Source of the DNA: an uncultured Clostridia bacterium
Lineage (GTDB): Bacteria; Bacillota; Clostridia; Christensenellales; UBA1242
Direction of reading: 5' to 3'
Assembly (NCBI GenBank): GCA_947624105.1
Contig: CANQIX010000003.1
Coordinates: 1 to 57,274 of the forward strand
DNA: 57,274 nt
The notes under the pieces are model-generated. The model saw nothing but the letters and a program-made list of their open reading frames with translations, did not search any database and was not told the DNA's origin. The position numbers and the translations under genes were made by a program. Each line of letters begins with the position of its first letter. Position 1 is the first letter of the stretch. Below are positions 17,990 through 27,331 of this stretch, piece by piece.

Positions 17990-20146
17990 ATGGATATACA
18001 ACAACAATTATCAAGCGAATTTGGTCTTAGAATGGACTACACACAAAACATTATCAATCTTATCGATGAGGGAAACACAATCCCTTTCATTGCGAGATAT
18101 AGAAAGGAAATGCACGGTTCGTGCGATGACCAAGTGTTAAGAAATTTTGCAGACCGCTTGAAATATATAAGAAACTTGAACGAAGAAAAAGAGAAAGTTC
18201 AAAAGGTAATCACTGAGCAAGGCAAATGGACAGACGAACTTGCTGCCGCTCTTGACCAGGCGATGACACTTACCGAAGTTGAAGATATTTACAGACCATA
18301 TAAGCCTAAGCGTAAAACAAGAGCATCGGTTGCTATTGCAAAGGGACTTGAAGGACTTGCCGATGTTTTGCAGGCGCAGAGTAAGTCGTTCGTTTTAAAT
18401 GATGAGGCACAGAAGTATATCACCGAGGAAGTTCCAACGATAGAAGAGGCAATCCAAGGGGCGAAAGACATCGTTGCAGAGCGCATATCTGACAGCGCAG
18501 AACTTAGAAAGGAACTTAGAGAAATTATCTCCGAAAAGGGATTTATCGTTTGCTCGTTGCTTGAAAATGAAAACAATTTGACATACGAAACATATTCAAA
18601 CTTTAAGCAAGAGCTTAAAAATCTTCCAAGCCACAGAATTTTGGCAATAAATCGCGGAGAAAAAGAAAAATGCTTAAAGGTTGACATAACAATAGAAGAA
18701 AAACTTGTTTTTGACGTTATCAACAGATACTTCAAAAAGAACAATCCAGACACCGATGCTGTTATGGAAGAGGTTATAAGAGATAGTTATGATCGTTTGC
18801 TCTTCCCATCTCTTGAAAGAGAATGCAGAAACAGCCTTACAGATGTTGCAAACGAGCAAGCAATCAAAATGTTTGAAGTTAACCTCAAACCTCTTCTTAT
18901 GGAAGCACCACTTAAAAACAACATCATTTTAGGCTTCGACCCAGCATATAGAACGGGTTGCAAGATTGCTGTTATCGACAAGAACGGGGCTGTGCTAGAC
19001 ACAACAGTTGTTTATCCAACTCCACCACAATCCAAAACGGAAGAAAGTATCGAAAAACTTACTGCACTTATCGAAAAGGATAAAGTTGACATAATCTCTA
19101 TTGGAAACGGAACGGCATCAAAGGAATCTGAAATATTTGTTTCGGAACTTATAAAGCACTGCTCTAGACCGGTAAGTTATGCAGTTGTAAGCGAAGCAGG
19201 GGCATCAGTTTATTCGGCATCAAAACTTGGTGCGGAGGAATTTCCAGACTTTGATGTTTCGCTGCGTTCGGCAGTTTCGATTGCAAGACGTCTTCAAGAC
19301 CCTCTTGCTGAACTTATTAAGATTGATGTTAAGTCGATTGGCGTAGGGCAATATCAACACGATATGCCACAGAACAGACTTAGCGAAGTTTTAAACGGCG
19401 TTGTTGAAGATTGTGTAAACAGCGTTGGAGTTGACCTCAACACAGCATCTCCAAGTCTGCTTTCTTACGTGTCTGGGCTTAATATGAGCATCGCTAAAAA
19501 TATCGTTGCATATCGAACAAAAATTAAAGGATTTAAGAACAGAGAGGAACTCTTGTCAGTTCCAAAACTTGGACCAAAAGCATACGAGCAGTGTGCAGGC
19601 TTCTTGCGTGTTGTTGGCGGAGAAAATATCTTAGATAACACCGCTGTTCACCCAGAAAGTTACGATGCCACACGCAAACTTTTGAAACTTTTTGATATGT
19701 CTGAAGAAGATGTTAAGAACAACAACCTTACACTCCTTCCAAAACTTATCGAAAAGGCAGGAGAGGCAAAGGTTGCAGAAAAATGTGGGGTTGGAGTTCC
19801 AACTCTTGCGGATATCACTGCCGAACTTCAAAGACCAGGACGCGACGTGCGTGAAAGTATGCCAAAGCCAGTTTTAAGAAGTGATGTTATTCATCTTGAA
19901 GATTTGAAAGAGGGAATGACATTCTCTGGCGTTGTTCGTAACGTTGTTGACTTTGGTGCGTTTGTGGATATTGGTGTGCATCAAGATGGACTTGTGCATA
20001 TATCACAACTATCTGACCAATACGTAAAGCACCCAAGTGAAGTTGTTAAGGTGGGCGACCGCGTAGATGTAAAAGTTTTGTCAGTTGACGTAAACAAAAA
20101 GCGTATTTCTCTTACTATGAAAGGTTTGGAAAAGGCGGAAGAATAA
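17990..20146 (+). CDS. tex: Tex-family transcription accessory protein (YqgF-like, HhH, S1)
   Basis: NIINLIDEGNTIPFIARYRKE, NIILGFDPAYRTGCKIAV, C-terminal S1 domain GVVRNVVDFGAFVDIGVHQDGLVHISQLS. Confidence 0.95.
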   Translation: MDIQQQLSSEFGLRMDYTQNIINLIDEGNTIPFIARYRKEMHGSCDDQVLRNFADRLKYIRNLNEEKEKVQKVITEQGKWTDELAAALDQAMTLTEVEDIYRPYKPKRKTRASVAIAKGLEGLADVLQAQSKSFVLNDEAQKYITEEVPTIEEAIQGAKDIVAERISDSAELRKELREIISEKGFIVCSLLENENNLTYETYSNFKQELKNLPSHRILAINRGEKEKCLKVDITIEEKLVFDVINRYFKKNNPDTDAVMEEVIRDSYDRLLFPSLERECRNSLTDVANEQAIKMFEVNLKPLLMEAPLKNNIILGFDPAYRTGCKIAVIDKNGAVLDTTVVYPTPPQSKTEESIEKLTALIEKDKVDIISIGNGTASKESEIFVSELIKHCSRPVSYAVVSEAGASVYSASKLGAEEFPDFDVSLRSAVSIARRLQDPLAELIKIDVKSIGVGQYQHDMPQNRLSEVLNGVVEDCVNSVGVDLNTASPSLLSYVSGLNMSIAKNIVAYRTKIKGFKNREELLSVPKLGPKAYEQCAGFLRVVGGENILDNTAVHPESYDATRKLLKLFDMSEEDVKNNNLTLLPKLIEKAGEAKVAEKCGVGVPTLADITAELQRPGRDVRESMPKPVLRSDVIHLEDLKEGMTFSGVVRNVVDFGAFVDIGVHQDGLVHISQLSDQYVKHPSEVVKVGDRVDVKVLSVDVNKKRISLTMKGLEKAEE

Positions 20147-20292
20147 TGACAAGATGTCCAAAATGTAACACAAGCGTTGACGAGATTTTGGAAAGCGGAT
20201 TTGTAGGCTGCGAAAAGTGCTATGAGATTCCAGAGATTCGCGATGCTGTTAAAAAAATGTATAAAGGGAAGAAGCATAAAGAAACACTATGA
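20146..20292 (+). CDS. mcsA: Minimal McsA-like zinc-finger protein, 48 aa (not in ORF track)
   Basis: MTRCPKCNTSVDEILESGFVGCEKCYEIPEIRDAVKKMYKGKKHKETL*. CPxC..FVGCxxCY matches the second zinc motif of McsA. TaATGa coupling with tex and ATGA coupling with mcsB. Confidence 0.85.
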   Translation: MTRCPKCNTSVDEILESGFVGCEKCYEIPEIRDAVKKMYKGKKHKETL

Positions 20293-21290
20293 ACGAATTT
20301 GAAAAAGTAGCAATTTCTTCAAGAATTCGATTAGCACGTAATCTTAGCGGCTTTAATTTCTTTACGAAGTTAAATGAGCAAGATGCTGAGTATATTGTTT
20401 CCACGATCTCCGATATCCTTAAAAATTTTGGGCAAATTGACATAATTAAGTTAAAAAATTTATCTCTAAACGAGTGCAATTCTCTTTTAGAGCGACACAT
20501 AATCAGCAAAGAACTCATCGAAAACAAAGACATCTCTGCCTTTGCAATAAGCGAAGACGAGCATCTTATTGTTATGATGAATGAAGAGGACCATATAAGG
20601 CTACAATGTATATATGATGGCCTAAATTTATATCGCCCTTATCGAAGAATCAAAGAGGTTGACGAGAGAATACTCAGCGAGGTTGACATAGCGTATAACG
20701 ATGAGTTCGGCTTTATCACGTCAAGCCCTTCAAATTTAGGCACTGGTATGAGGGCGTCTGTTATGTTGTTCTTGCCGGCGATTGAAAGGCGAGGGGAGTT
20801 TGACTTTGTTAAAAAGGAACTACTTTCAAAGGGGTTTACTCTGCGAGGACTCTATGGAGAGGGAAGCGGAGAATATGGCGGATTCTATCAAATCTCCAAT
20901 CAAAATTCTTTGGGCGAAAACGAAAAAGAGATATTAGATAAGGTGCTTGACGAAGTTTACGGCATCTGCGAGATGGAAATATCCGCGCGTGAAGATTTGC
21001 TTGCAACCGACCATCTAAAACTTAAGGACGAGATCTTTAGGGCGTATGGCGTGCTTAAGGAGTGTGCAAGTATCTCTGATGCGGAGATGATTAAACTACT
21101 TTCGCTCATCAAATTTGGCGGTGCGCTCGGCTTTTTTGAAATAAAAGAGCGTGAATTTGAACGACTTTTTACAGAAGGTTCTTCTGCAAACCTAAAAGAA
21201 TTAAATAATTTTGATACGCGAGAGGAAAACATAATAAGAGCGGAGTATATAAATAGGAAGATTAGAGATTGCGTTTCTAAGGGGGTGTAG
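20289..21290 (+). CDS. mcsB: Protein-arginine kinase McsB
   Basis: ISSRIRLARNLSGFNF, NEEDHIRLQ, TGMRASVMLFLPA; phosphagen-kinase-like; adjacent to clpC. Confidence 0.93.
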   Translation: MNEFEKVAISSRIRLARNLSGFNFFTKLNEQDAEYIVSTISDILKNFGQIDIIKLKNLSLNECNSLLERHIISKELIENKDISAFAISEDEHLIVMMNEEDHIRLQCIYDGLNLYRPYRRIKEVDERILSEVDIAYNDEFGFITSSPSNLGTGMRASVMLFLPAIERRGEFDFVKKELLSKGFTLRGLYGEGSGEYGGFYQISNQNSLGENEKEILDKVLDEVYGICEMEISAREDLLATDHLKLKDEIFRAYGVLKECASISDAEMIKLLSLIKFGGALGFFEIKEREFERLFTEGSSANLKELNNFDTREENIIRAEYINRKIRDCVSKGV

Positions 21291-21292
21291 AA

Positions 21293-23710
21293 ATGGATTA
21301 TAACAACAATATTCAATTTTCTGACAACATAGAAAAAGTTATCAAAAATGCCAGCAAAATAGCGTTGCGTTTTGGCAGTCAACTTGTTGGAACGGAACAT
21401 ATACTTTATGGCATTGTAAGTGTTACAGACTGCCTTTCGGCACAACTTTTAAGGGAGTATGGCGTAACGGAGAGTGAACTGTTTGATTTGTTTGAGCAGT
21501 CATTTTCGGGAATCTCTCTGTTTGGAAATGTCGAACTAACTCCTCGCACAAAGGAACTTTTTAAGCAGGCACAACAGACTGCCATTCAATTTAACCATTC
21601 GTTTATTGGAACGGAACATCTTTTGCTTACGATTCTTTCGAACAAATCGTGCTATGCAACAAAGATTCTTTCGGGGTTTTTCAATGTCGATGTCGACGAA
21701 CTGAGAAACAAACTTATGTCTAATATGCAAACTCCGGCAGCATCTGCTCAGGCCGACAAAAACAAGCAGGCGGGCAGCACCTTGCCAGAAAAGTTGCTTG
21801 AAATGGGAAGTGATATCACTCTTAAAGCAAGACAACATAAACTTGACCCAGTTATTGGCAGAGAGGAAGAAATCCAAAGAATCGTTGAAATTTTGTGTAG
21901 AAAAACTAAAAATAATCCAGTGCTAATTGGTGAAGCGGGCGTTGGTAAGACGGCTGTTGTTGAAGGACTTGCACAGGCGATTGTTGCAGGCGATGTTCCA
22001 GAGGAACTTAAAGACAAAATTGTCTACTCGCTTGAGATTGGCGGACTTATGGCAGGCACAAAATATCGTGGGCAGATGGAAGAAAAATTAAAAGATGTTA
22101 TTGAAACGATTATTCAAAGCAAAAACATCATTGTTTTCATCGATGAAATTCACACACTTGCACAAGCAGGCAGTGAGAAGGGAGAAACAAGCCCATCGGA
22201 TATGCTTAAACCATATCTTGCTCGTGGCGAACTGCAAACAATCGGCGCAACAACAACTGACGAATATCGCAAGTTTATCGAAAAAGATAGGGCACTAGAA
22301 CGTAGATTCCAGCCGGTTATGGTAAATCCACCATCTGTCGAGCAAACTATTGAGATATTAAAGGGCTTAAAGGATACTTACGAGGCATACCACAAGATTA
22401 TCATAACAGACGAGGCAATTGAGGCGGCTGCCAACCTTTCGGACAGATACATTATGGATAGAAGTCTGCCAGATAAGGCGATTGACCTTATCGATGAGGC
22501 TTGTTCGCGTGCAAAGGTAAATTTTACTCTTAAGCCACAAAAAGTGAGAGAATTAGAGGAAAAAATTAGAGTTTTGTCTGCAAACAGAGATGAGGCATCT
22601 ATTCAACGTTACTATGAAAAAGCGGCAAAAATGCAGTCGGAAATTGTTAAACTTGAAGAAGAATTGAACAAATTTCAAGTTACAAAGAAGGCGTCAACCG
22701 GGCAAATTGGCGCAAACGAAATTGCCGAAGTTGTTGCAAAGTGGACGGGCATTCCAGTAACAAAAATCACAGAGGGAGAGAAAGAAAAACTTATTCACCT
22801 CGAAGAGATATTGCATAAGCGTGTTATTGGACAATCGCAAGCAGTTGATGCCGTTTCTAAGGCTATTAGAAGGGCAAGAGTTGGACTTCAAGACAGCAAG
22901 CGCCCAATCGGGTCGTTCTTGTTTATGGGACCTACCGGCGTAGGGAAGACCGAACTTTCTAAGGCTATTGCGGAGGCGATGTTTGACAACGAAAACAACA
23001 TCATAAGAATCGATATGAGTGAATATATGGAAGGGCACACCGTGTCAAAACTTATCGGTTCTCCTCCAGGATATGTTGGATTTGACGATGGTGGTCAACT
23101 TACCGAGCAGGTAAGACGCAAACCTTACAGTGTTGTTCTTTTCGATGAGATTGAAAAGGCGCATCCAGACGTTTTAAATGCACTCTTGCAGATTCTTGAT
23201 GATGGAAGGCTTACCGACAGCAGAGGTAGAACGGTTAGTTTTAAAAACACTATCATAATTATGACCAGCAACATCGGGGCAAATGAAATCAAACAGCACA
23301 AAAAACTCGGTTTTGGCGATGCTGAAGAGGAAAGACGCAGCGAAAAAGAAATATATATGGATTCTCTTAAACGCCGCTTTAAGCCAGAACTTATCAACCG
23401 TATTGATGTTATCTGCATATTTGAACCTCTGTCAAAACAGAACCTTGTCGATATCACAAATGTTATGTTAAATAATGTTTGCAAGCGTCTTTCTGCAAAG
23501 GGAATAAACCTTGAAATTGGCGACGACGTGATTGAATATATCGTGGGCAAAGGCTCTAACTTAGAATATGGCGCAAGACCTCTTAGAAGATTTATCGAGC
23601 AAGAAATTGAAGATAAGATTGCAGAGAAGTTGCTGCTTGGAGAATTAGATGACCACGGAACAATTTCCATTACCTTGAAAAATAACGAACTATATTTTGA
23701 AATGGTATAA
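21293..23710 (+). CDS. clpC: ATP-dependent Clp protease ATPase subunit ClpC
   Basis: N-terminal Clp repeats, GEAGVGKTA, GPTGVGKTE, SPPGYVG; about 805 aa. Confidence 0.96.
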   Translation: MDYNNNIQFSDNIEKVIKNASKIALRFGSQLVGTEHILYGIVSVTDCLSAQLLREYGVTESELFDLFEQSFSGISLFGNVELTPRTKELFKQAQQTAIQFNHSFIGTEHLLLTILSNKSCYATKILSGFFNVDVDELRNKLMSNMQTPAASAQADKNKQAGSTLPEKLLEMGSDITLKARQHKLDPVIGREEEIQRIVEILCRKTKNNPVLIGEAGVGKTAVVEGLAQAIVAGDVPEELKDKIVYSLEIGGLMAGTKYRGQMEEKLKDVIETIIQSKNIIVFIDEIHTLAQAGSEKGETSPSDMLKPYLARGELQTIGATTTDEYRKFIEKDRALERRFQPVMVNPPSVEQTIEILKGLKDTYEAYHKIIITDEAIEAAANLSDRYIMDRSLPDKAIDLIDEACSRAKVNFTLKPQKVRELEEKIRVLSANRDEASIQRYYEKAAKMQSEIVKLEEELNKFQVTKKASTGQIGANEIAEVVAKWTGIPVTKITEGEKEKLIHLEEILHKRVIGQSQAVDAVSKAIRRARVGLQDSKRPIGSFLFMGPTGVGKTELSKAIAEAMFDNENNIIRIDMSEYMEGHTVSKLIGSPPGYVGFDDGGQLTEQVRRKPYSVVLFDEIEKAHPDVLNALLQILDDGRLTDSRGRTVSFKNTIIIMTSNIGANEIKQHKKLGFGDAEEERRSEKEIYMDSLKRRFKPELINRIDVICIFEPLSKQNLVDITNVMLNNVCKRLSAKGINLEIGDDVIEYIVGKGSNLEYGARPLRRFIEQEIEDKIAEKLLLGELDDHGTISITLKNNELYFEMV

Positions 23711-23767
23711 ATTTGTTTGGAAGTTTTTAACGATTTTGATATAATAAATCTTGATAAGGAGATGTAT

Positions 23768-24295
23768 ATGAAAATTAAATTCACAGAGAAAAAATATAAA
23801 ATTAGCGATAAATTAAAGCAAATTATCACATCAAAACTCTCAAAATTAGAGAAATATTTTGATGAAGATGTTTCTGCAACAGTAGTTTGCAGCGAACAAA
23901 ACAAAATTCAAAAACTTGAAATCACCGTTCTTGGTAAAGGAGCAATGTATCGTTCCGAAGTAAGCAGCGGAAATATGTATGACAACATCGACCTTGCACT
24001 TCCAAAACTTGAACGCCAAGTTGTTAGAGTGGGGCAGAAACGTGTTGACAGAAGAAAGCGCGCTCCAGTTAATCTTGGATTTGAATTTATCGAAGAATTG
24101 CCAGAAAAGAAACTTCCAGGAATCTACAGAAGAAAATCTGTTGACCTTGAACCAATCACAGTTGAAGAGGCAAAAGATGCCATTGAAAGACTTGACCATT
24201 CGTTCTTCATTTTCTACAACAAAGACACCGACAAGATAAACGTGCTTTACCGCAGAAATGAAGCAGGTTATGGACTTATCGAAGTAAACTACTAA
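23768..24295 (+). CDS. hpf: Ribosome hibernation promoting factor (long form)
   Basis: MKIKFTEKKYKISDKLKQIITSKLSKLEKYF...; C-terminal EEAKDAIERLDHSFFIFYNKDTDKINVLYRRNEAGYGLIE. Start set at the RBS-proximal Met. Confidence 0.93.
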   Translation: MKIKFTEKKYKISDKLKQIITSKLSKLEKYFDEDVSATVVCSEQNKIQKLEITVLGKGAMYRSEVSSGNMYDNIDLALPKLERQVVRVGQKRVDRRKRAPVNLGFEFIEELPEKKLPGIYRRKSVDLEPITVEEAKDAIERLDHSFFIFYNKDTDKINVLYRRNEAGYGLIEVNY

Positions 24296-24304
24296 TAAAA
24301 ATAC

Positions 24305-24331
24305 AAAAACCTATCGAAAGATAGGTTTTTT
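24305..24331 (+). terminator. Rho-independent terminator
   Basis: AAAACCTATC-gaaa-GATAGGTTTTTT. Confidence 0.85.
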
Positions 24332-24368
24332 CATACATAAAACACAAAATTTTTCACAAAATAGTGCT

Positions 24369-24863
24369 ATGAAAAAGTTAATTCCACTTTTGTTAGTTTT
24401 TGCCGTTTTGCTTGCTAGTTGCAATGGGCCGGTTATGGCGGCACATCTAAGTGAGGGCACGCAGGCACTAAGCAGTCAATACGTTGTTCGAGTTGTAACA
24501 GACAAAGACGATCGATTTAAAGATAAAGGCGTTGATGTGCAAGTTATGTCGTCTAAGCCGGTGAACTTAAACATCGCCGAAGAGGGAGAAGATGCAGTTG
24601 AAATTTGCATAGAAGAGGCAGATGTTTGGTATAACTTGACTGTTTTGCTAGCAGATGCCAACCAAAAGAGCGGACAAGAAACATACGTCAAGTTTGAAGA
24701 ATATGGCAGTAGAAACTTTATATTTACAACCGAAGAGGAGTGCTGTTTAAAGTTTAGGGCAGTTGCCGGAAATATAACAGAAAATCAAGATAAAACAGGA
24801 CAAATTTTAACATCTAGTGAAGAAATTTCAAACGAACTTGAAATAAAAACAAAATCTAAATAA
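24369..24863 (+). CDS. Hypothetical lipoprotein
   Basis: MKKLIPLLLVFAVLLASCNG lipobox; no recognised domain. Confidence 0.75.
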   Translation: MKKLIPLLLVFAVLLASCNGPVMAAHLSEGTQALSSQYVVRVVTDKDDRFKDKGVDVQVMSSKPVNLNIAEEGEDAVEICIEEADVWYNLTVLLADANQKSGQETYVKFEEYGSRNFIFTTEEECCLKFRAVAGNITENQDKTGQILTSSEEISNELEIKTKSK

Positions 24864-24971
24864 AAATCTACGTAAAAGCATCGCCGCAAAAGTTTTTGAT
24901 TTTTGCTTAAAATGCTTTTATTTTTTTCGAATTTATAGTAAGATATTATTATATTTAGTTGGGAGATTGAT

Positions 24972-25616
24972 ATGTTATCTATTCAAAATTTGTCGCTGAA
25001 ATATACAAAAGAATATTACGCCTTAAACAAGATATCTTTCAAAGTTGACGCCGGCGAAAGTGTTGCAATTATGGGCGAGGAAAACAGCGGAAAAACCACC
25101 CTGCTTCGAGTTATTTGCAAACTTGAAGACTATGACAGTGGCGAAGTTTATATCAATAAGATTCCTCTTAAACGTGTAGATTTTAAAACGGACGTAAGTG
25201 TTGGCTATGTGCCATATTGCCCAGTATTTTTGGAAAATAAAACAGTTTACGAAAATTTTAAGTATATTCTTAAAAAGAAAGGCGAAAAACCAGCCGAGGC
25301 AGAAAAACTTATAAACAACGCAATCATTGAGTATTCGCTTGAAAAGATAAGAGATGAAAAAGTAAAGAATATTCGCAAAGAGGATAAATACATCTTGTCG
25401 CTAATTCGCCTTACCTTTAGGCCACTTGATTTGCTCCTTATCGACAACATCTTTGATGACATCTCTGATGTGTATGTTGAGGCGATAATCGACCTTATCA
25501 AGCACCTAAAAACACCTGAAACAACTCTTATTGTGGCTTGCACCAATCCAACTTATGCCGACAAAATCTGCAAGCGCAAGATATTCTTAGAAAACGGCGA
25601 GGTTGTTGAAGACTAA
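24972..25616 (+). CDS. ABC-type ATPase-like protein with degenerate signature
   Basis: Walker A MGEENSGKTTLL; Walker B-like LLLIDNIFDD; no LSGGQ and no H-loop His. Confidence 0.8.
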   Translation: MLSIQNLSLKYTKEYYALNKISFKVDAGESVAIMGEENSGKTTLLRVICKLEDYDSGEVYINKIPLKRVDFKTDVSVGYVPYCPVFLENKTVYENFKYILKKKGEKPAEAEKLINNAIIEYSLEKIRDEKVKNIRKEDKYILSLIRLTFRPLDLLLIDNIFDDISDVYVEAIIDLIKHLKTPETTLIVACTNPTYADKICKRKIFLENGEVVED

Positions 25617-25852
25617 TATTCGTCGATATGTTTTTGAAAAGTAGGAGGTTTTGCCTCCTCTTTTTTTTGTAAGTTTTGCATAACAGAAGCAAGAATCTCC
25701 GGAGAACTCTTCCCGCTGAGCAGCGAAAAAATGTTTTGTATGTCCTTGTTCTTTGCAAGTAGGGGCATAACAAGATTAAAAAGAGGATTTTGTGGCTTTG
25801 GCGATTCTCTACTGTTGGTGTTGATATCTTCTGGATAATACGGATTTTGCAT
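25613..25852 (-). CDS. Hypothetical small protein, 79 aa
   Basis: MQNPYYPEDIN...NPLFNLVMPLLAKNKDIQNIFSLLSGKSSPEILASVMQNLQKKEEAKPP...; minus-strand tgaggtatat upstream is compatible with an RBS. Confidence 0.6.
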   Translation of the reverse strand: MQNPYYPEDINTNSRESPKPQNPLFNLVMPLLAKNKDIQNIFSLLSGKSSPEILASVMQNLQKKEEAKPPTFQKHIDEY

Positions 25853-25929
25853 ATTTTTATATATACCTCAGAACAAAATATTGTGAAGTTTTTTAAATAA
25901 CTTCATATATTTTATATATGAGAGGGTGT

Positions 25930-26193
25930 ATGAAATTTAGTGAATTTGTAGACGAAAACAAGCAGCAAAACACTTCAAAAGAGGACTTTTCAAAAAGGTA
26001 TGAAGAACTTAAAGATTTAAGCGAAAATCAACTTATGGAAAGGCTACAGAGGGAGATTGCTCGGCAAAAGGAAAGTGGAGAGTTTAACTATGGAGCGCTG
26101 ATGGACAGTTTGGAAGTTGTTAAAAATTTTGTAAGTTACGAGCAGTATGAAAATATGAAAAAGATATTAAGTGGGCTAAATGAACAAAAATAA
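25930..26193 (+). CDS. Hypothetical small helical protein, 87 aa
   Basis: MKFSEFVDENKQQNTSKEDFSKRYEELKDLSENQLMERLQREIARQKESGEFNYGALMDSLEVVKNFVSYEQYENMKKILSGLNEQK; RBS gagagg; overlaps the next gene by 14 nt. Confidence 0.7.
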   Translation: MKFSEFVDENKQQNTSKEDFSKRYEELKDLSENQLMERLQREIARQKESGEFNYGALMDSLEVVKNFVSYEQYENMKKILSGLNEQK

Positions 26194-27331
26194 AATTGAT
26201 GAAAGATTGCTAAAACAGGTTGCGTGTTTAAGCACAGATGCAATAGCGGAATGTCTTGTTTACTATGATGATAGAAAAAAATTAGAGAAACTTTTAAGTT
26301 TAAGTGGTGCTGAAAAAATGTATGATTATTCATTTATAAACGTCTTGCACTGCAAACTTAAGAGAGAAAATTTATACAAAATCGCAGAAGATAGTTCGGT
26401 GAAATACATATCATCAATAAGTTTTGCTTGCTGCCAGATGGACATTTCAAAGAGAATATTGAAAAGCAAAAATGTAAAACTAAGCGGGCAAGATGTTGGA
26501 GTTGCTTTTATCGACACAGGAGTGGGTGCACACTGTGATTTTTTGATAGGCGAAAATCGAATAAAAACCTTTAAAGATTTCATACAAAACAAAAAGAACT
26601 TTTATGACGACAATGGACACGGCACATTTGTTGCTGGCGTGTGTGCGGGAAATGGCGTTCTGTCAAAATTCAAATATAGTGGAATAGCGCCAAAAGCAAA
26701 TTTGCATATTCTTAAAGCGCTGAACAAAGATGGGGAGGCGACTGCCAACAAAATTTTGGACGCGATGGAGTGGGTGTATGACAATCACATAAAGGAGGGG
26801 ATAAAGGTTGTTTGTATGAGTTTTGGAAGTGAGCCGGTGGGAATAAATGACCCGATTATGCAAGGTGCAAATGCACTTTGGAGAGATGGTGTTGTTGTGA
26901 TTGCTGCGGCAGGAAACAGTGGCCCAAATTTTGGCACAATAAAATCTCCGGGCATAAGCGCGGAGATAATCACAGTGGGTGGATTTGACGACAATCGTTT
27001 CGACAGAAATTCTTACAACAAAAACTTTTTTGAAATGGCAAACTTTTCCTCTCGTGGACCAGTATTTTCCTATACCAAGCCCGACTTAATTGCGCCAAGT
27101 GTCGAAATCAAGTCGTGCGGAACAGACACCTTTTACACAAGACTCAGCGGAACGAGTGTGGCAACACCTATGATCGCCGGAGTGGTGTGTTTGATGCTAG
27201 AAAAGAATCAAAATCTTCTTCCAAAGCAGATTAAACAAAAACTGCTTATGGGCTGTATGAGTTTGGGTTTTGATTTAAACAGCGAAGGATATGGCTTCCC
27301 AGACGTCGAAAAAATATTATCAAGTATTTAG
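26180..27331 (+). CDS. Subtilisin-like (S8) serine protease, no obvious signal peptide
   Basis: Catalytic motifs AFIDTGVG (Asp), DDNGHGTFVAGVCAG (His), LSGTSVATPMIAG (Ser). Confidence 0.93.
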   Translation: MNKNKIDERLLKQVACLSTDAIAECLVYYDDRKKLEKLLSLSGAEKMYDYSFINVLHCKLKRENLYKIAEDSSVKYISSISFACCQMDISKRILKSKNVKLSGQDVGVAFIDTGVGAHCDFLIGENRIKTFKDFIQNKKNFYDDNGHGTFVAGVCAGNGVLSKFKYSGIAPKANLHILKALNKDGEATANKILDAMEWVYDNHIKEGIKVVCMSFGSEPVGINDPIMQGANALWRDGVVVIAAAGNSGPNFGTIKSPGISAEIITVGGFDDNRFDRNSYNKNFFEMANFSSRGPVFSYTKPDLIAPSVEIKSCGTDTFYTRLSGTSVATPMIAGVVCLMLEKNQNLLPKQIKQKLLMGCMSLGFDLNSEGYGFPDVEKILSSI

